64,000 nucleotides of DNA, from NCBI RefSeq assembly GCF_023264675.1, contig NZ_JAHFVG010000004.1, forward strand, positions 1 through 64,000. Direction: 5' to 3'. This DNA comes from Rhodococcus sp. (in: high G+C Gram-positive bacteria). GTDB lineage: Bacteria > Actinomycetota > Actinomycetes > Mycobacteriales > Mycobacteriaceae. How positions within the stretch are numbered: position 1 is the stretch's first letter; each line of letters opens with the position of its first letter. Below, one piece after another: positions 29,989 through 43,506 of this stretch. The notes under the pieces were generated by a model. The model was not told the DNA's origin. It searched no databases and worked only from the letters and a program-made list of their open reading frames with translations. The position numbers and the translations under genes were made by a program.

Positions 29989-31056
29989 TCATCGATGGTT
30001 ACGCGGACGAGTGCGGGTCCGGCCGTGGATAACGCCGTTCACCATCGGGCGGGTCAGAAACTCGTGCGGAAAACCCGAATCGGTCGAGCTCGCGTCGTCG
30101 AGCCGCCGGCGGTGCTCGTCGTCGAGCACGATGTCGAGTGCGCCGAGGTTGCGGTGCAGTTGCTCCGGTGTTCGCGCGCCGATCAGCGGGCTCACCACAG
30201 CCGGGTTCTCCAGCGTCCACGCAAGAGCAACCTGAGCTGCACTCGCTCCGATGTCGTGGGCAACCTCGACGACGACATCGGCTATCGCCAATCCCCGGTG
30301 CGTGAGCGTCCGATGAGCTTTCGCGTGATCCCGTCGGCCACTACCCGGCGATTGCGGCCCTGGCTCGTCCAGGTCGGCAGCGCTGTACTTACCGGTGAGC
30401 ACTCCGCCGCCGAGCGGAGACCACGGGAGAACACCGAGCCCGAGTTCGGCCGCCATCGGAATCAGGTCGCGCTCGGTGGTCCGCTCGATCAGGCTGTACT
30501 CCACCTGCAGCGCCGCGAACGAGGGCCAACCGCGAAGTTCGGCGATGGTCTGCATCCGTGAGATCTGCCACGCGGGCGCATCGGACATTCCTAGGTAGAG
30601 CACTTTTCCGCTTCGGACCAGTTCCCCGAGGGCTGCGATGATTTCGTCGGCAGGAGTAAGCCCGTCCCACGCGTGGACGTAGAGCAGGTCGATGTACTCC
30701 GTCCCCAGGTTCCGCAGACTCGCCTCGACCGACGAGATCAAGCTCTTGCGGTTACCGCCACCGGCATTCGGATCCGACGGATTCCGCGTCCCCGCATATT
30801 TGGTGGCGATGACCACGAAATCACGACGTCCGCGGACGAACTCGCCCACATATTGCTCGGATTGACCGTCCGTGTAGATGTTCGCGGTGTCGACCATGTT
30901 TCCGCCGGCATTCACATATTCCTCGAAGATCTTGCGGGCACTCGCCTTGTCCGCACCCCATCCCCATGCGTCGCCGAAGGTCATCGCCCCCAACGAGAGA
31001 GGAGACACACGTAGCCCGGACCGTCCGAGCAGTCGGTAGTCCTCCAGTGACGCCAT
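29989..31056 (-). CDS. Aldo/keto reductase
   Basis: 355 aa from ATG 31056, which follows GAGGAGAGGA. TIM-barrel NADPH oxidoreductase of the AKR superfamily, YghZ/Gfo-like branch. The catalytic tetrad is visible: Asp and Tyr in MVDTANIYTDG, Lys in IATKYAG, His in YVHAWDG. SPLIGARTPEQL near the C-terminus binds NADP. Substrate unknown. It is divergent from the MmyB-type regulator gene 133 bp away, a layout often seen with a regulator and its target. Confidence 0.88.
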   Translation of the reverse strand: MASLEDYRLLGRSGLRVSPLSLGAMTFGDAWGWGADKASARKIFEEYVNAGGNMVDTANIYTDGQSEQYVGEFVRGRRDFVVIATKYAGTRNPSDPNAGGGNRKSLISSVEASLRNLGTEYIDLLYVHAWDGLTPADEIIAALGELVRSGKVLYLGMSDAPAWQISRMQTIAELRGWPSFAALQVEYSLIERTTERDLIPMAAELGLGVLPWSPLGGGVLTGKYSAADLDEPGPQSPGSGRRDHAKAHRTLTHRGLAIADVVVEVAHDIGASAAQVALAWTLENPAVVSPLIGARTPEQLHRNLGALDIVLDDEHRRRLDDASSTDSGFPHEFLTRPMVNGVIHGRTRTRPRNHR

Positions 31057-31175
31057 CGTCCAGTCCTCTCCTCGGTGTTCGGTTCTGCGATCGACGGTGC
31101 CACCGGCGCCGACGAGTGTGAAGGGAGAGAACATCCTGGGAAGAGGAGTACCAGGCCGATCGGAGACACATCGCC

Positions 31176-31181
31176 TAGCCT
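31176..31181 (+). promoter_or_regulatory. -10 element for leaderless regulator gene
   Basis: TAGCCT seven bases before ATG 31189; consistent with a leaderless transcript. Confidence 0.45.
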
Positions 31182-31188
31182 GGAACAG

Positions 31189-32049
31189 ATGAAGTCGACG
31201 CCGTCACCGATCGCGCGGCAGGAGCTTGCTGCGTTCCTACGTGCTCGGCGCGAGAAGTTGACGCCGCCGGACGTCGGGCTTGCGCCCCGGATCGGGCCTT
31301 CGCGGACACCCGGGTTACGACGCGAAGAGGTCGCAGCGCTCGCCGGCGTGAGCGTCGATTATCTGATCAGACTCGAGCAGGCGCGCGATGTGCGTCCATC
31401 GGCACAGGTGGTGCGCTCGTTGTCCGTCGCGCTGAAGCTGTCGGTCGATCAGACCGGCTACGTGTACACCCTTGCGGGTCATCGACGACCGGAGCGGGCC
31501 GATCGTCAGGACGTGCCCGCCGGCCTGGCGCAGCTGATCGAGGACCTGAGCCCACTCCCCGCCATGGTGCTCGATCACCGACTCGACATATTGGCCTGGA
31601 ACAGCACCATGTCGGCATTGCTGCTCGACCTCGACGGTGTTCGGGGCCGAGCACCGAACGTCCTGCGGATGTGCTTTCTGGACAGTCGTTTCGTCGGTTT
31701 CTACGGCGATCGAGACGACGTGGTGCGCGGCGCCGTCGCAGACCTGCGTGCCGCGTGGGCCGATCACGCGCACGATGACCAGCTGGCAGCTCTGATTCAC
31801 GAACTCGAAGCCGGCAGTGCAGAGTTCGCCGAGTACTGGGAGTCACGAGAGGTATCGGTCCGGGCTCGCGGGGACAAACCGATGAATCATCCGATCGTGG
31901 GCAAGTTGACCGTGAGCTTCGATGTGCTGAGCCCGCTCGGTGATCCCGATGTGCGTTTGATCGTGTATCGGGCCGCCGACAGTGCTTCCCAGCAGGCGCT
32001 CGACCGCCTCGTTCAGAGCAGCGCATCACCTCGACTGCGCACTGTGTGA
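31189..32049 (+). CDS. XRE-type regulator with MmyB ligand-binding domain
   Basis: 286 aa. The helix-turn-helix (about residues 9-83) includes TPGLRREEVAALAGVSVDYLIRLEQ, and the C-terminal MmyB-like domain (about 100-275) has LDHRLDILAWN and the ending block DVLSPLGDPDVRLIVYRA. In Streptomyces, MmyB-like regulators bind fatty-acid-like ligands and often control an adjacent oxidoreductase. Here the divergent aldo/keto reductase is the natural candidate target. ATG 31189 is supported by its -10. Confidence 0.88.
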   Translation: MKSTPSPIARQELAAFLRARREKLTPPDVGLAPRIGPSRTPGLRREEVAALAGVSVDYLIRLEQARDVRPSAQVVRSLSVALKLSVDQTGYVYTLAGHRRPERADRQDVPAGLAQLIEDLSPLPAMVLDHRLDILAWNSTMSALLLDLDGVRGRAPNVLRMCFLDSRFVGFYGDRDDVVRGAVADLRAAWADHAHDDQLAALIHELEAGSAEFAEYWESREVSVRARGDKPMNHPIVGKLTVSFDVLSPLGDPDVRLIVYRAADSASQQALDRLVQSSASPRLRTV

Positions 32050-32106
32050 CGCCGCAGTGCGCATTTTTCCAAGACTGCCACCCGCGGGTCGCGTAACACT
32101 GACTGT

Positions 32107-32454
32107 ATGGCAACCACCTGGGACAGCATCGTTGGATGGGCGACCGAACTTCCGAAGGTCGAGGTGTCGACCTCCTACAACACACCGGCGTTGAAGGTGG
32201 CCGGGAAGTTGATCGTCCGATTGCGGACGGAAGCAGAGGGCGGTGTGGTGGTCATGTGCAGCCTGGACGAGAAAGCGGCCCTGCTCGCCTCGGGTGACGC
32301 GGCGTTCTACACAACACCTCACTACGACGGCCATGGCTCGATACTGGTCGACCTCGACCGCGTCGACGCCGCCGAACTAGAGGAGTTGATCGTCGAGGCG
32401 TGGCGCAGCAAGGTGTCGAAGACCGTCAGAGAGCAGTACGACGAGACCCACTAA
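32107..32454 (+). CDS. MmcQ/YjbR-family protein
   Basis: 115 aa, the usual size. The YjbR fold is indicated by PKVEVSTSYNTPALKVAGKLIVRL, split over strands, and by HYDGHGSILVDLDRVD. Family members have a CyaY-like fold and are loosely called DNA-binding proteins, but the molecular role is unknown. Possible leaderless ATG: TAACAC seven bases upstream. Monocistronic; its TAA stop is part of the next -10. Confidence 0.8.
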   Translation: MATTWDSIVGWATELPKVEVSTSYNTPALKVAGKLIVRLRTEAEGGVVVMCSLDEKAALLASGDAAFYTTPHYDGHGSILVDLDRVDAAELEELIVEAWRSKVSKTVREQYDETH

Positions 32455-32457
32455 GCT
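32452..32457 (+). promoter_or_regulatory. -10 element of rpe overlapping the upstream stop codon
   Basis: TAAGCT eight bases before GTG 32466; its TAA is the stop codon of the YjbR-like gene. Confidence 0.4.
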
Positions 32458-32465
32458 GATCCACC

Positions 32466-33146
32466 GTGGCTGCTCCGATGATCGCACCGTCCATCCTTTC
32501 CGCCGACTTCGCTCGTCTGGGTGAGGAAGCGGCAGCTGTCGCTGGTTCCGACTGGCTGCACGTCGACGTGATGGATGCCCATTTCGTTCCCAACCTCACC
32601 CTCGGTCTCCCGGTGGTCCAGAGCCTGCTCGCGGCAACCGACATTCCGTTGGACTGCCACCTGATGATCGAGGATCCGGCACGGTGGGCTCCGCCGTACG
32701 CCGAGGCAGGGGCCTACAACGTGACCTTTCACGCCGAGGCGACCGACGATCCGATTTCTGTCGCCCGGGACATCAGGGCTGCGGGCGGCAAGGCCGGCCT
32801 GAGCGTCAAGCCCGGCACGCCCATCGAGCCCTACCTCGAGATCCTTCGCGAATTCGACACTCTCCTGGTGATGAGTGTCGAGCCCGGCTTCGGTGGCCAG
32901 TCGTTCATGCCCGAGGTGTTGAACAAGGCACGCATCGTGCGCAATCTCGTCGACGCCGGTGAACTCCGGTTGGTTGTCGAGATCGACGGCGGCATCAACG
33001 TCGACACCGTCGAACAGGCGGCCGAAGCCGGAATCGACTGTTTCGTCGCCGGTTCTGCCGTGTACGGAACCGCCGATCCGGCCGCAGCAGTTCGTGGACT
33101 GCGGGCGCAGGCGGGCAGAGCGTCGGCGCATCTGTCGATCGGATGA
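32466..33146 (+). CDS. rpe: Ribulose-phosphate 3-epimerase
   Basis: Interconverts ribulose 5-phosphate and xylulose 5-phosphate. 226 aa TIM barrel. [43 protein letters not shown] and VEIDGGIN hold the metal and phosphate ligands. Leads the riboflavin cluster, where its substrate ribulose 5-phosphate is also the precursor used by RibB. Overlaps ribD (ATGA). Confidence 0.96.
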   Translation: MAAPMIAPSILSADFARLGEEAAAVAGSDWLHVDVMDAHFVPNLTLGLPVVQSLLAATDIPLDCHLMIEDPARWAPPYAEAGAYNVTFHAEATDDPISVARDIRAAGGKAGLSVKPGTPIEPYLEILREFDTLLVMSVEPGFGGQSFMPEVLNKARIVRNLVDAGELRLVVEIDGGINVDTVEQAAEAGIDCFVAGSAVYGTADPAAAVRGLRAQAGRASAHLSIG

Positions 33147-34150
33147 CCCCCGTCGACGACGCCATGAAGTTGGCCGTCGAGGCGTCGGAATCGGCGCGTG
33201 GGCGGACGAGCCCCAACCCTCCGGTCGGTGCGGTCGTGCTCGACGTCGACGGCGCTGTCGTCGGAATCGGTTCGACGCAGCCTCCCGGCGGGCCACATGC
33301 CGAGGTCGTGGCGCTGCAGGGAGCGGGCGAACGTGCCCGAGGCGGCACGGCCGTGGTGACGCTGGAGCCGTGCAATCACGTCGGTCGTACCGGACCCTGT
33401 TCCCAGGCGTTGATTCAGGCAGGGATCGCGCGTGTGGTGTACGCCGTCGCGGATCCGAACCCCATCGCCGAGGGAGGCGCTCGTACTCTGGCCGCGGCGG
33501 GTGTCGAAGTAGCAGCCGGCCTCGGGGCCGAGACCGTATCCGCCGGACCGCTGCGAGCGTGGCTGCACAAGCAACGCACCGGCAGGCCCTTCGTCACCCT
33601 CAAATATGCAGCAAGCCTCGACGGACGCAGCGCTGCCGCCGACGGCACCAGCCAGTGGATCACCGGCCCGCAAGCGCGTGCCCACGTGCATGCCGAGCGT
33701 GCCAAACTCGATGCGATCGTCGTGGGAACCGGCACGGTCGAGGCGGACGATCCTCGGCTCACGGCTCGCCTGCCCGATGGCACCGACGCTCCGCACCAAC
33801 CGGTGCGGGTAGTCGTCGGGACGCGTGCGATTTCGGATTCTGCGCGAATCCGAAGCGAAGAAGCGCCCACGACGTTCGTGCGCACCCACGATCCACTGTC
33901 TGTCATCGACGCGCTCTCCGAACACACGGACGTTCTGATCGAAGGCGGCCCGACACTTGCCGGCGCATTTCTCGCAGCAGGCGTCGTGGATCGGATCGTC
34001 GCCTACATCGCACCGATCGTTCTCGGGTCGGGCGCATCGGCACTGGGATACGCCGGTGTCGGAACAATTTCCGACGCTGTGCGGTTTTCGATCGAGAGTG
34101 TGAAGACTCTCGGGCCGGACATCGTCGTCACCGCAGTACCGAATCGATAG
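33143..34150 (+). CDS. ribD: Bifunctional riboflavin deaminase-reductase
   Basis: Second and third steps of riboflavin synthesis. 335 aa. N-terminal zinc deaminase: PHAEVVAL and [16 protein letters not shown] give His/Glu and the two Cys. C-terminal reductase from about residue 145: [20 protein letters not shown] and [14 protein letters not shown]. Both halves are complete. ATG overlaps the rpe stop. Confidence 0.95.
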   Translation: MTPVDDAMKLAVEASESARGRTSPNPPVGAVVLDVDGAVVGIGSTQPPGGPHAEVVALQGAGERARGGTAVVTLEPCNHVGRTGPCSQALIQAGIARVVYAVADPNPIAEGGARTLAAAGVEVAAGLGAETVSAGPLRAWLHKQRTGRPFVTLKYAASLDGRSAAADGTSQWITGPQARAHVHAERAKLDAIVVGTGTVEADDPRLTARLPDGTDAPHQPVRVVVGTRAISDSARIRSEEAPTTFVRTHDPLSVIDALSEHTDVLIEGGPTLAGAFLAAGVVDRIVAYIAPIVLGSGASALGYAGVGTISDAVRFSIESVKTLGPDIVVTAVPNR

Positions 34151-34243
34151 CGAACAAGCCGCACTGCGGATCGACCCGCGGTGTCGTTCCACGTACGACG
34201 TGACGAGGCCACACGGTCTTCACGGAACAGGAGTTGAGTAGAA

Positions 34244-34855
34244 GTGTTCACCGGAATTGTCGAGGAGCTCGGGGAGATCGTCGGGAAGGAAGAGCTGGCC
34301 GACGCCGCCCGATTCACCGTGAAGGGCCCGATCGTGACCTCCGACGCCGGTCACGGCGATTCGATCGCGGTGAACGGTGTGTGCCTGACGGTCGTCGACG
34401 TGCTCGCCGACGGCGCGTTCACTGCCGACGTCATGCAGGAGACGTTGAACCGATCCAGCCTGCAGCGTCTGGAGATCGGAAGTCGCGTCAATCTGGAACG
34501 CGCAGCGTCACTGAACAGTCGGCTCGGCGGGCACCTCGTGCAAGGGCACGTCGACGGAACCGGAACCGTCGTGAATCGGTCCCCGTCGGAGAACTGGACC
34601 GTGGTGAGGGTGGCGATGCCCACCTCGGTAGCGCGATACGTCGTGGAGAAGGGCTCGATCACTGTCGACGGTGTGTCGCTGACCGTGTCCGGTCTGGGTC
34701 AGGAGAGCGACGGAGGCCATTGGTTCGAGATCTCGTTGATTCCGACGACCCTCGATCTGACCACACTCGGTCGGTCCGACGTCGGCACGCCGGTCAACCT
34801 GGAGGTCGACGTCATCGCCAAGTACGTGGAGCGCCTCACGACCCTCGCCGAGTAG
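34244..34855 (+). CDS. ribE: Riboflavin synthase alpha chain
   Basis: Dismutates two lumazines into riboflavin. 203 aa, two homologous barrel halves beginning MFTGIVEELG and GGHLVQGHVDGTG; each contains a SxxVNGVxLTV-like strand (IAVNGVCLTV, ITVDGVSLTV). GTG after AGGAG. The 93-nt gap before it shows no FMN riboswitch consensus. Confidence 0.95.
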   Translation: MFTGIVEELGEIVGKEELADAARFTVKGPIVTSDAGHGDSIAVNGVCLTVVDVLADGAFTADVMQETLNRSSLQRLEIGSRVNLERAASLNSRLGGHLVQGHVDGTGTVVNRSPSENWTVVRVAMPTSVARYVVEKGSITVDGVSLTVSGLGQESDGGHWFEISLIPTTLDLTTLGRSDVGTPVNLEVDVIAKYVERLTTLAE

Positions 34856-34937
34856 AGGTCGAAAGAGAAAGTACTGTTGACGGTGTATCCGTGTCGGCCG
34901 ATTCACGACGCGGAACTGGACGTATGGAGCGTAGGAC

Positions 34938-37203
<2,266 letters not shown>

Positions 37204-37238
37204 TTCCCTGCTCGGTACTTCTCGTCGGTAGCTGCGGC

Positions 37239-37244
37239 TAACCT
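37239..37244 (+). promoter_or_regulatory. -10 element for leaderless uvrC
   Basis: TAACCT exactly seven bases before GTG 37252. There is no ribosome binding site in the 37204-37251 gap. Confidence 0.5.
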
Positions 37245-37251
37245 GGAATAC

Positions 37252-39396
37252 GTGTCCGATCCAGCTACATATCGCCCGGCGACCGGAACCATCCCGGTCG
37301 AACCCGGCGTGTACAAATTTCGTGATCCCCACGGACGCGTGATCTACGTCGGCAAGGCCAAGAGCCTGAGAAGCCGACTCAACTCGTACTTCGCCGACGT
37401 CGCCTCGCTGCACCCTCGTACGAGGCAGATGGTCACCACCGCGGCCTCGGTCGAATGGACGGTCGTCACCACCGAGGTGGAGGCCCTTCAGCTCGAGTAC
37501 AACTGGATCAAGGAATTCGATCCGAGATTCAACGTCCGGTATCGGGACGACAAGAGCTATCCGATGCTCGCGGTCACCATGAACGAGGAGTATCCGAGGC
37601 TGTTCGTCTACCGCGGGCCGCGTCGCAAAGGCGTGCGGTACTTCGGGCCCTACGCGCACGCGTGGGCCATTCGCGAAACGCTCGACCTGTTGCTCCGGGT
37701 TTTTCCCGCGCGAACGTGTTCGAGTGGAGTCTTCAAGCGTCACAAGCAGATCGGTCGTCCGTGTCTGCTCGGATACATCGACAAATGCTCGGCGCCGTGC
37801 ATGGGGCGTGTGTCCGCCGAGGAACACCGGGTGATCGTGGAGAACTTCTGCGACTTTCTGTCCGGCAAGACCGACAAGCTGGTTCGCCAGATCGAGAAGA
37901 AGATGCAGGACGCGTCCGACGATCTCGATTTCGAGACGGCGGCCCGCCTGCGTGACGATGTCGGCGCACTGCGACGAGCACTCGAGAAGCAAGCCGTGGT
38001 GCTCGGCGACGGTACCGACGCCGACCTGGTCGCCTTCGCGACCGATCCGCTCGAGGCTGCGGTTCAGGTATTCCACGTTCGCGGAGGAAGAGTTCGTGGG
38101 CAGCGCGGCTGGGTGGTGGAGAAGGCAGGCGAGGTGATCGACGCACAACGGGACGACGATCAATCCGATCTGCCTGCGCTCGTCGAGCAGTTTCTCACCC
38201 AGTTCTACGGGCAGGAAGCGGCTCTCGCCACACGGACGCCGGGTGACGGCGACGATGGCAGCGCCAATGCCGTGCCCAAAGAGGTCCTGGTGCCGGTGCT
38301 TCCGGCGAACGCCGAGGAAGTTCAGCAGTGGTTGTCGGGCTTGCGCGGCTCCAACGTTCAACTGCGGGTCCCGCAACGAGGCGACAAGAAAGCCCTCGCC
38401 GACACCGTCGAACGAAATGCGAAAGAAGCTCTGCAGCAACACAAATTGAAGCGTGCGGGAGACTTCACGTCCAGGTCGGCTGCGTTGCAGGGAATTCAGG
38501 AAGCTCTCGATCTCGACTCGGCACCCCTGCGTATCGAGTGCATCGACATCTCGCATGTGCAGGGCACCGACGTCGTCGCTTCGCTCGTCGTGTTCGAAGA
38601 CGGGCTGGCGAAGAAGAGCGACTATCGCCACTACGCCATCAAGGAGGCCGCCGGGGACGGGCATTCCGACGACGTGGCGTCCATCGCCGAAGTGACACGT
38701 CGACGATTCCTGCGTCACAGTGCCGACAGCGGTTCGGAATCCGGCGGTGATCTCTCGCCCGAGGCGTCGCTGGATCCACAGACCGGACGGCCGCGACGGT
38801 TCGCCTACCCACCCAACTTGTTCGTCGTCGACGGCGGTGCACCTCAGGTCGCTGCCGCGGCTGAGGTTCTCGACGAGTTGGGCGTCACCGATGTCGCGGT
38901 GGTCGGGCTTGCCAAGCGTCTGGAAGAGGTATGGGTACCGGGGGAGTCTGACCCGGTGATCCTGCCGAGAACCAGCGAATCGCTGTACTTGCTGCAGCGT
39001 GTGCGCGACGAAGCGCACAGATTCGCCATCACATTCCATCGCAGCAAACGTTCGCGTCGTATGACGGCGTCAGCGCTCGATTCTGTTCGCGGGCTCGGGG
39101 AGACGAGACGTACGGCCCTGGTGACTCACTTCGGATCGGTTGCGAAGCTCAAACAGGCATCGGTCGCGGAGATCACCGAAGTTCCCGGAATCGGAGAGAC
39201 CACTGCCAGAGCTGTGCTGACTGCCTTGGGCGCGGAGTCGGCCCCCGAGGATCAGCCGGGCGAAGGACACGTGCCTGCTGCCGATGGTTCGGGTGCACCG
39301 GCGGCCGAGGTGGGGAATGATGGTCGAGAAGACGAGACAGGTGCACAGGTTCGGGGTCTGCACGAGACAACTTCGACAGGGCAGGCTTTGACGTGA
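37252..39396 (+). CDS. uvrC: Excinuclease ABC subunit C
   Basis: Makes both incisions of nucleotide excision repair with UvrB. 714 aa. GIY-YIG nuclease ([19 protein letters not shown], residues 18-36), UVR coiled domain near 205, RNase H-like endonuclease half ([25 protein letters not shown]) and a C-terminal double helix-hairpin-helix ([13 protein letters not shown]). A longer linker and acidic tail make it slightly bigger than E. coli UvrC. Overlaps rapZ by four bases. Confidence 0.95.
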   Translation: MSDPATYRPATGTIPVEPGVYKFRDPHGRVIYVGKAKSLRSRLNSYFADVASLHPRTRQMVTTAASVEWTVVTTEVEALQLEYNWIKEFDPRFNVRYRDDKSYPMLAVTMNEEYPRLFVYRGPRRKGVRYFGPYAHAWAIRETLDLLLRVFPARTCSSGVFKRHKQIGRPCLLGYIDKCSAPCMGRVSAEEHRVIVENFCDFLSGKTDKLVRQIEKKMQDASDDLDFETAARLRDDVGALRRALEKQAVVLGDGTDADLVAFATDPLEAAVQVFHVRGGRVRGQRGWVVEKAGEVIDAQRDDDQSDLPALVEQFLTQFYGQEAALATRTPGDGDDGSANAVPKEVLVPVLPANAEEVQQWLSGLRGSNVQLRVPQRGDKKALADTVERNAKEALQQHKLKRAGDFTSRSAALQGIQEALDLDSAPLRIECIDISHVQGTDVVASLVVFEDGLAKKSDYRHYAIKEAAGDGHSDDVASIAEVTRRRFLRHSADSGSESGGDLSPEASLDPQTGRPRRFAYPPNLFVVDGGAPQVAAAAEVLDELGVTDVAVVGLAKRLEEVWVPGESDPVILPRTSESLYLLQRVRDEAHRFAITFHRSKRSRRMTASALDSVRGLGETRRTALVTHFGSVAKLKQASVAEITEVPGIGETTARAVLTALGAESAPEDQPGEGHVPAADGSGAPAAEVGNDGREDETGAQVRGLHETTSTGQALT

Positions 39397-40337
39397 GTGA
39401 ACCAGACATCCAACACGCCGAACCGCTACGGGACTCGGTGGACGAGGAACATGATCGACCCCCGCCCGCGATCGAGGTGGCCCTGGTCACCGGACTGTCC
39501 GGAGCGGGACTCCGCACGGCAGCGAAGGTCCTCGAAGATCTCGGCTGGTACGTGGCCGACAATTTGCCTCCTGAACTGATCTCCAAGATGGTCGACCTCG
39601 GGCTCGAGTCCGAGCCTCGAATCGAGCGGTTGGCGTTGGTGATGGACGTCAGAAGTCGACTGTTCACCGGGGATCTCGGATGGGTAGTCAAAGAACTGGA
39701 CTCCAAGGGCGTCCGCAATCGGGTGTTGTTCCTCGATGCAACCGACGCCGTACTCATCCGCCGCTTCGAATCCAACCGTCGCAGCCACCCGTTGCAGAAC
39801 GACGGGCAGGACGGCACCCTCACCGAAGGCATCACAGCCGAGCGTGCGCGGTTGGCTCAGGTGAAGGCCGGCGCCGACGTGATCGTGGACACGAGCTCGC
39901 TGTCGGTCCACCAGCTGCGCCGAAAGATCGAGGCGTCGTTCAGTGGTTCCGAGGCCGCGATGATCGGGGTCACCGTGCAGTCCTTCGGATTCAAATACGG
40001 CCTTCCGATCGACGCGGACCTCGTGTGCGACGTCCGATTTCTGCCGAACCCACACTGGGTACCCGAGCTTCGGGAGCACACTGGGCGGGAAGCAGCAGTG
40101 CGAGATTACGTTCTGGGTCAAGATGGAGCGCAGGATTACCTGGATACCTTTCACCATCTGCTGCAATTGACGGTCGACGGGTATCGACGTGAGGGGAAGC
40201 GTTATATGACGGTGGCGGTCGGATGCACCGGTGGAAAGCACAGAAGTGTGGCAATGACCGAGGCGTTGGCGGCGTTGCTGGATCGCCACGACGATCTGTC
40301 GGTGCGTGTACTGCACCGAGACGTGGGTCGCGAATGA
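39393..40337 (+). CDS. rapZ: RapZ/YvcJ-family nucleotide-binding protein
   Basis: 314 aa. Conserved blocks [32 protein letters not shown]-like [10 protein letters not shown] and [15 protein letters not shown] are all present. The Walker A motif is degenerate: GLSGAGLRT, with Leu-Arg replacing the Lys-Thr/Ser pair of GxxGxGKT. In E. coli RapZ guides RNase E to the GlmZ RNA; that system is not expected here. Part of the rapZ-yvcK-whiA cassette conserved in Gram-positives. Confidence 0.92.
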   Translation: MSEPDIQHAEPLRDSVDEEHDRPPPAIEVALVTGLSGAGLRTAAKVLEDLGWYVADNLPPELISKMVDLGLESEPRIERLALVMDVRSRLFTGDLGWVVKELDSKGVRNRVLFLDATDAVLIRRFESNRRSHPLQNDGQDGTLTEGITAERARLAQVKAGADVIVDTSSLSVHQLRRKIEASFSGSEAAMIGVTVQSFGFKYGLPIDADLVCDVRFLPNPHWVPELREHTGREAAVRDYVLGQDGAQDYLDTFHHLLQLTVDGYRREGKRYMTVAVGCTGGKHRSVAMTEALAALLDRHDDLSVRVLHRDVGRE

Positions 40338-41374
40338 GCGAGGGGTCGATGCAGGCAGGGTCGGCGTCGCCGGACAGGGATTCGAGAAAGATCGTCGCAT
40401 TGGGCGGTGGGCACGGCCTGTACGCGACCCTCAGTGCCGCTCGTAAGTTGGCCTCCGATGTGACGGCGGTGGTGACCGTCGCCGACGACGGCGGTTCGTC
40501 CGGCAGAATTCGTGCCGAACTGGGGATGGTGCCTCCGGGCGACCTTCGGATGGCGCTGGCCGCTCTGGCGTCCGAGGAACCAAGGACTCGGCTGTGGGCG
40601 GATGTACTGCAGCACCGATTCGGCGGATCGGGTGCACTGGCAGGACATTCCGTCGGCAATCTCATTCTCGCCGGCCTCATGGAGGTGCTCGGCGACACCG
40701 TGCTCGCGTTGGAGGAATCGGCTCGTCTGCTGGGGATAAGTGGAAGGGTGCTGCCGATGGCGCCGATTCCGTTGGACATCGAAGCCGATGTGTCCGGCCT
40801 CGAAGACGATCCGCGCGTGAGCCGCGTGATCCGCGGGCAGGTGGCGGTGGCCACAACGCCGGGCAAGGTCAGGCGGGTCCGGTTACTGCCGCACGATCCG
40901 CCGGCAACGCCTCAGGCCGTCCACGCCATCGCCGCCGCAGATATGGTGATTCTCGGTCCGGGTTCGTGGTTTTCGAGTGTCATTCCCCACGTTCTCGTCC
41001 CCGAGTTGCTCCGGGCGATGGCAGAGTCCGCAGCCACGAAGGTGTTGGTGCTCAATCTCGCGCCGGAATTGGGAGAAACCACTGGATTCTCTGCCGAGCG
41101 GCATTTACACGTACTGTCCCAACACGCACCTGATTTCGGAGTGGACTACATCCTGGTCGACTCCGCGTTCGTGCCTCCGGGCGCCGAGCGTGAGCACCTC
41201 GCTAGAGCGGCGACCAGGCTGGGAGCCGAGGTCGTCTACGTCGATGTCGCCGAATCAGGTACTCACGCTCATCATTTCGGAAAGTTGGCTGCGGCCCTCG
41301 GCAGGATCGTCTCCCCACAGGGCGACGCCCAGCCGAGTCCGCCGCCCAGAGAGGGGATCACTTCGTGGCCATGA
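40334..41374 (+). CDS. yvcK: YvcK/CofD-like protein (GlcNAc-nucleotide sensor family)
   Basis: 346 aa. [21 protein letters not shown] and [15 protein letters not shown] are the family motifs. Homologues (CuvA in mycobacteria, YvcK in Bacillus) bind UDP-sugars and are needed for cell-wall growth and use of gluconeogenic carbon. ATG 40334 overlaps the rapZ stop; the 3' end overlaps whiA by ten bases. Confidence 0.93.
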   Translation: MSEGSMQAGSASPDRDSRKIVALGGGHGLYATLSAARKLASDVTAVVTVADDGGSSGRIRAELGMVPPGDLRMALAALASEEPRTRLWADVLQHRFGGSGALAGHSVGNLILAGLMEVLGDTVLALEESARLLGISGRVLPMAPIPLDIEADVSGLEDDPRVSRVIRGQVAVATTPGKVRRVRLLPHDPPATPQAVHAIAAADMVILGPGSWFSSVIPHVLVPELLRAMAESAATKVLVLNLAPELGETTGFSAERHLHVLSQHAPDFGVDYILVDSAFVPPGAEREHLARAATRLGAEVVYVDVAESGTHAHHFGKLAAALGRIVSPQGDAQPSPPPREGITSWP

Positions 41375-42348
41375 CAGCGGAGGTGAAAGACGAGCTGAGC
41401 AGGCTCGCGATCACCCAGGTGAGTTGCAGGCGTGCCGAGGTATCGGCGCTGCTTCGTTTCGCCGGTGGTCTTCACATCGTTGCCGGACGGGTCGTCGTCG
41501 AGGCCGAGGTCGATCTGGGTTCCATCGCCAGACGACTCCGTCGCGAGATTTTCGACCTGTACGGATACTCGTCCGACGTGCACGTTCTCAGCGCGGGCGG
41601 TCTACGCAAGAGTTCGCGGTACGTGGTGCGGGTGGCGCGAGACGGTGAAGCCCTCGCTCGACAGACCGGGCTTCTCGACATGAGGGGTCGTCCGGTCCGA
41701 GGACTACCTGCCCAGGTGGTCGGTGGAACGGTCGGGGACGCCGAAGCTGCGTGGCGGGGCGCATTCCTCGCCCACGGATCGTTGACCGAACCCGGCAGGT
41801 CTTCGGCGCTCGAGATCAGCTGTCCCGGGCCCGAGGCGGCGCTTGCTCTGGTCGGCGCTGCGCGTCGTCTCGGGGTCGCGGCCAAAGCTCGGGAGGTACG
41901 TGGCACCGATCGCGTCGTCGTCCGAGACGGCGAGGCAATCGGTGCACTCCTCACCAGGATGGGCGCCCAGGACACTCGTCTGGTCTGGGAGGAACGTCGG
42001 ATGCGCCGCGAGGTGCGTGCCACCGCCAACCGTCTGGCAAACTTCGACGACGCGAATCTGCGCCGTTCGGCTCGTGCCGCCGTGGCCGCTGCCGCACGGG
42101 TCGAGAGGGCACTTCAGATATTGGGCGACGATGTCCCCGATCATCTCGCGGCTGCCGGGGCGCTACGCGTCGAGCATCGACAGGCGTCACTGGAGGAACT
42201 CGGCCAGCTCGCCGATCCACCGATGACCAAGGATGCGGTCGCCGGTCGTATTCGGCGGTTGCTGTCGATGGCCGACCGCAAAGCCAAGGACACCGGCATC
42301 CCCGACACCGAGTCGGCCGTCACAGCGGAACTTCTCGACGAAGCCTGA
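41365..42348 (+). CDS. whiA: DNA-binding protein WhiA
   Basis: 327 aa. An N-terminal LAGLIDADG-like domain without endonuclease residues, then a C-terminal helix-turn-helix ([25 protein letters not shown]). In Streptomyces it works with WhiB in sporulation; in other actinobacteria it affects division and envelope. GTG 41365 lies inside the yvcK reading frame. Confidence 0.95.
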   Translation: MAMTAEVKDELSRLAITQVSCRRAEVSALLRFAGGLHIVAGRVVVEAEVDLGSIARRLRREIFDLYGYSSDVHVLSAGGLRKSSRYVVRVARDGEALARQTGLLDMRGRPVRGLPAQVVGGTVGDAEAAWRGAFLAHGSLTEPGRSSALEISCPGPEAALALVGAARRLGVAAKAREVRGTDRVVVRDGEAIGALLTRMGAQDTRLVWEERRMRREVRATANRLANFDDANLRRSARAAVAAAARVERALQILGDDVPDHLAAAGALRVEHRQASLEELGQLADPPMTKDAVAGRIRRLLSMADRKAKDTGIPDTESAVTAELLDEA

Positions 42349-42402
42349 ACCTCCTGGTCGACCCCGGAGTGAAGTGGGTGATGCGCGCGCGATAGTGCGC
42401 CG

Positions 42403-42414
42403 CACACTAGTGTG
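42403..42414 (+). promoter_or_regulatory. 12-bp palindrome over the probable gap -10
   Basis: cacactagtgtg is a perfect palindrome and contains TAGTGT (42408-42413), a TANNNT -10 that would start the gap-pgk-tpiA mRNA near 42420. A repressor site is possible. Confidence 0.35.
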
Positions 42415-42473
42415 GAAACCGCACGTGGGCATATCCCCATGCGCGAAATACGACAATCGGTTCAACAACTTAG

Positions 42474-43502
<1,029 letters not shown>

Positions 43503-43506
43503 TCAC

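Noticed and set aside
34151-34243. FMN riboswitch before ribE
   Set aside because: The conserved FMN-box segments could not be found in this 93-nt gap or elsewhere in the rib cluster.
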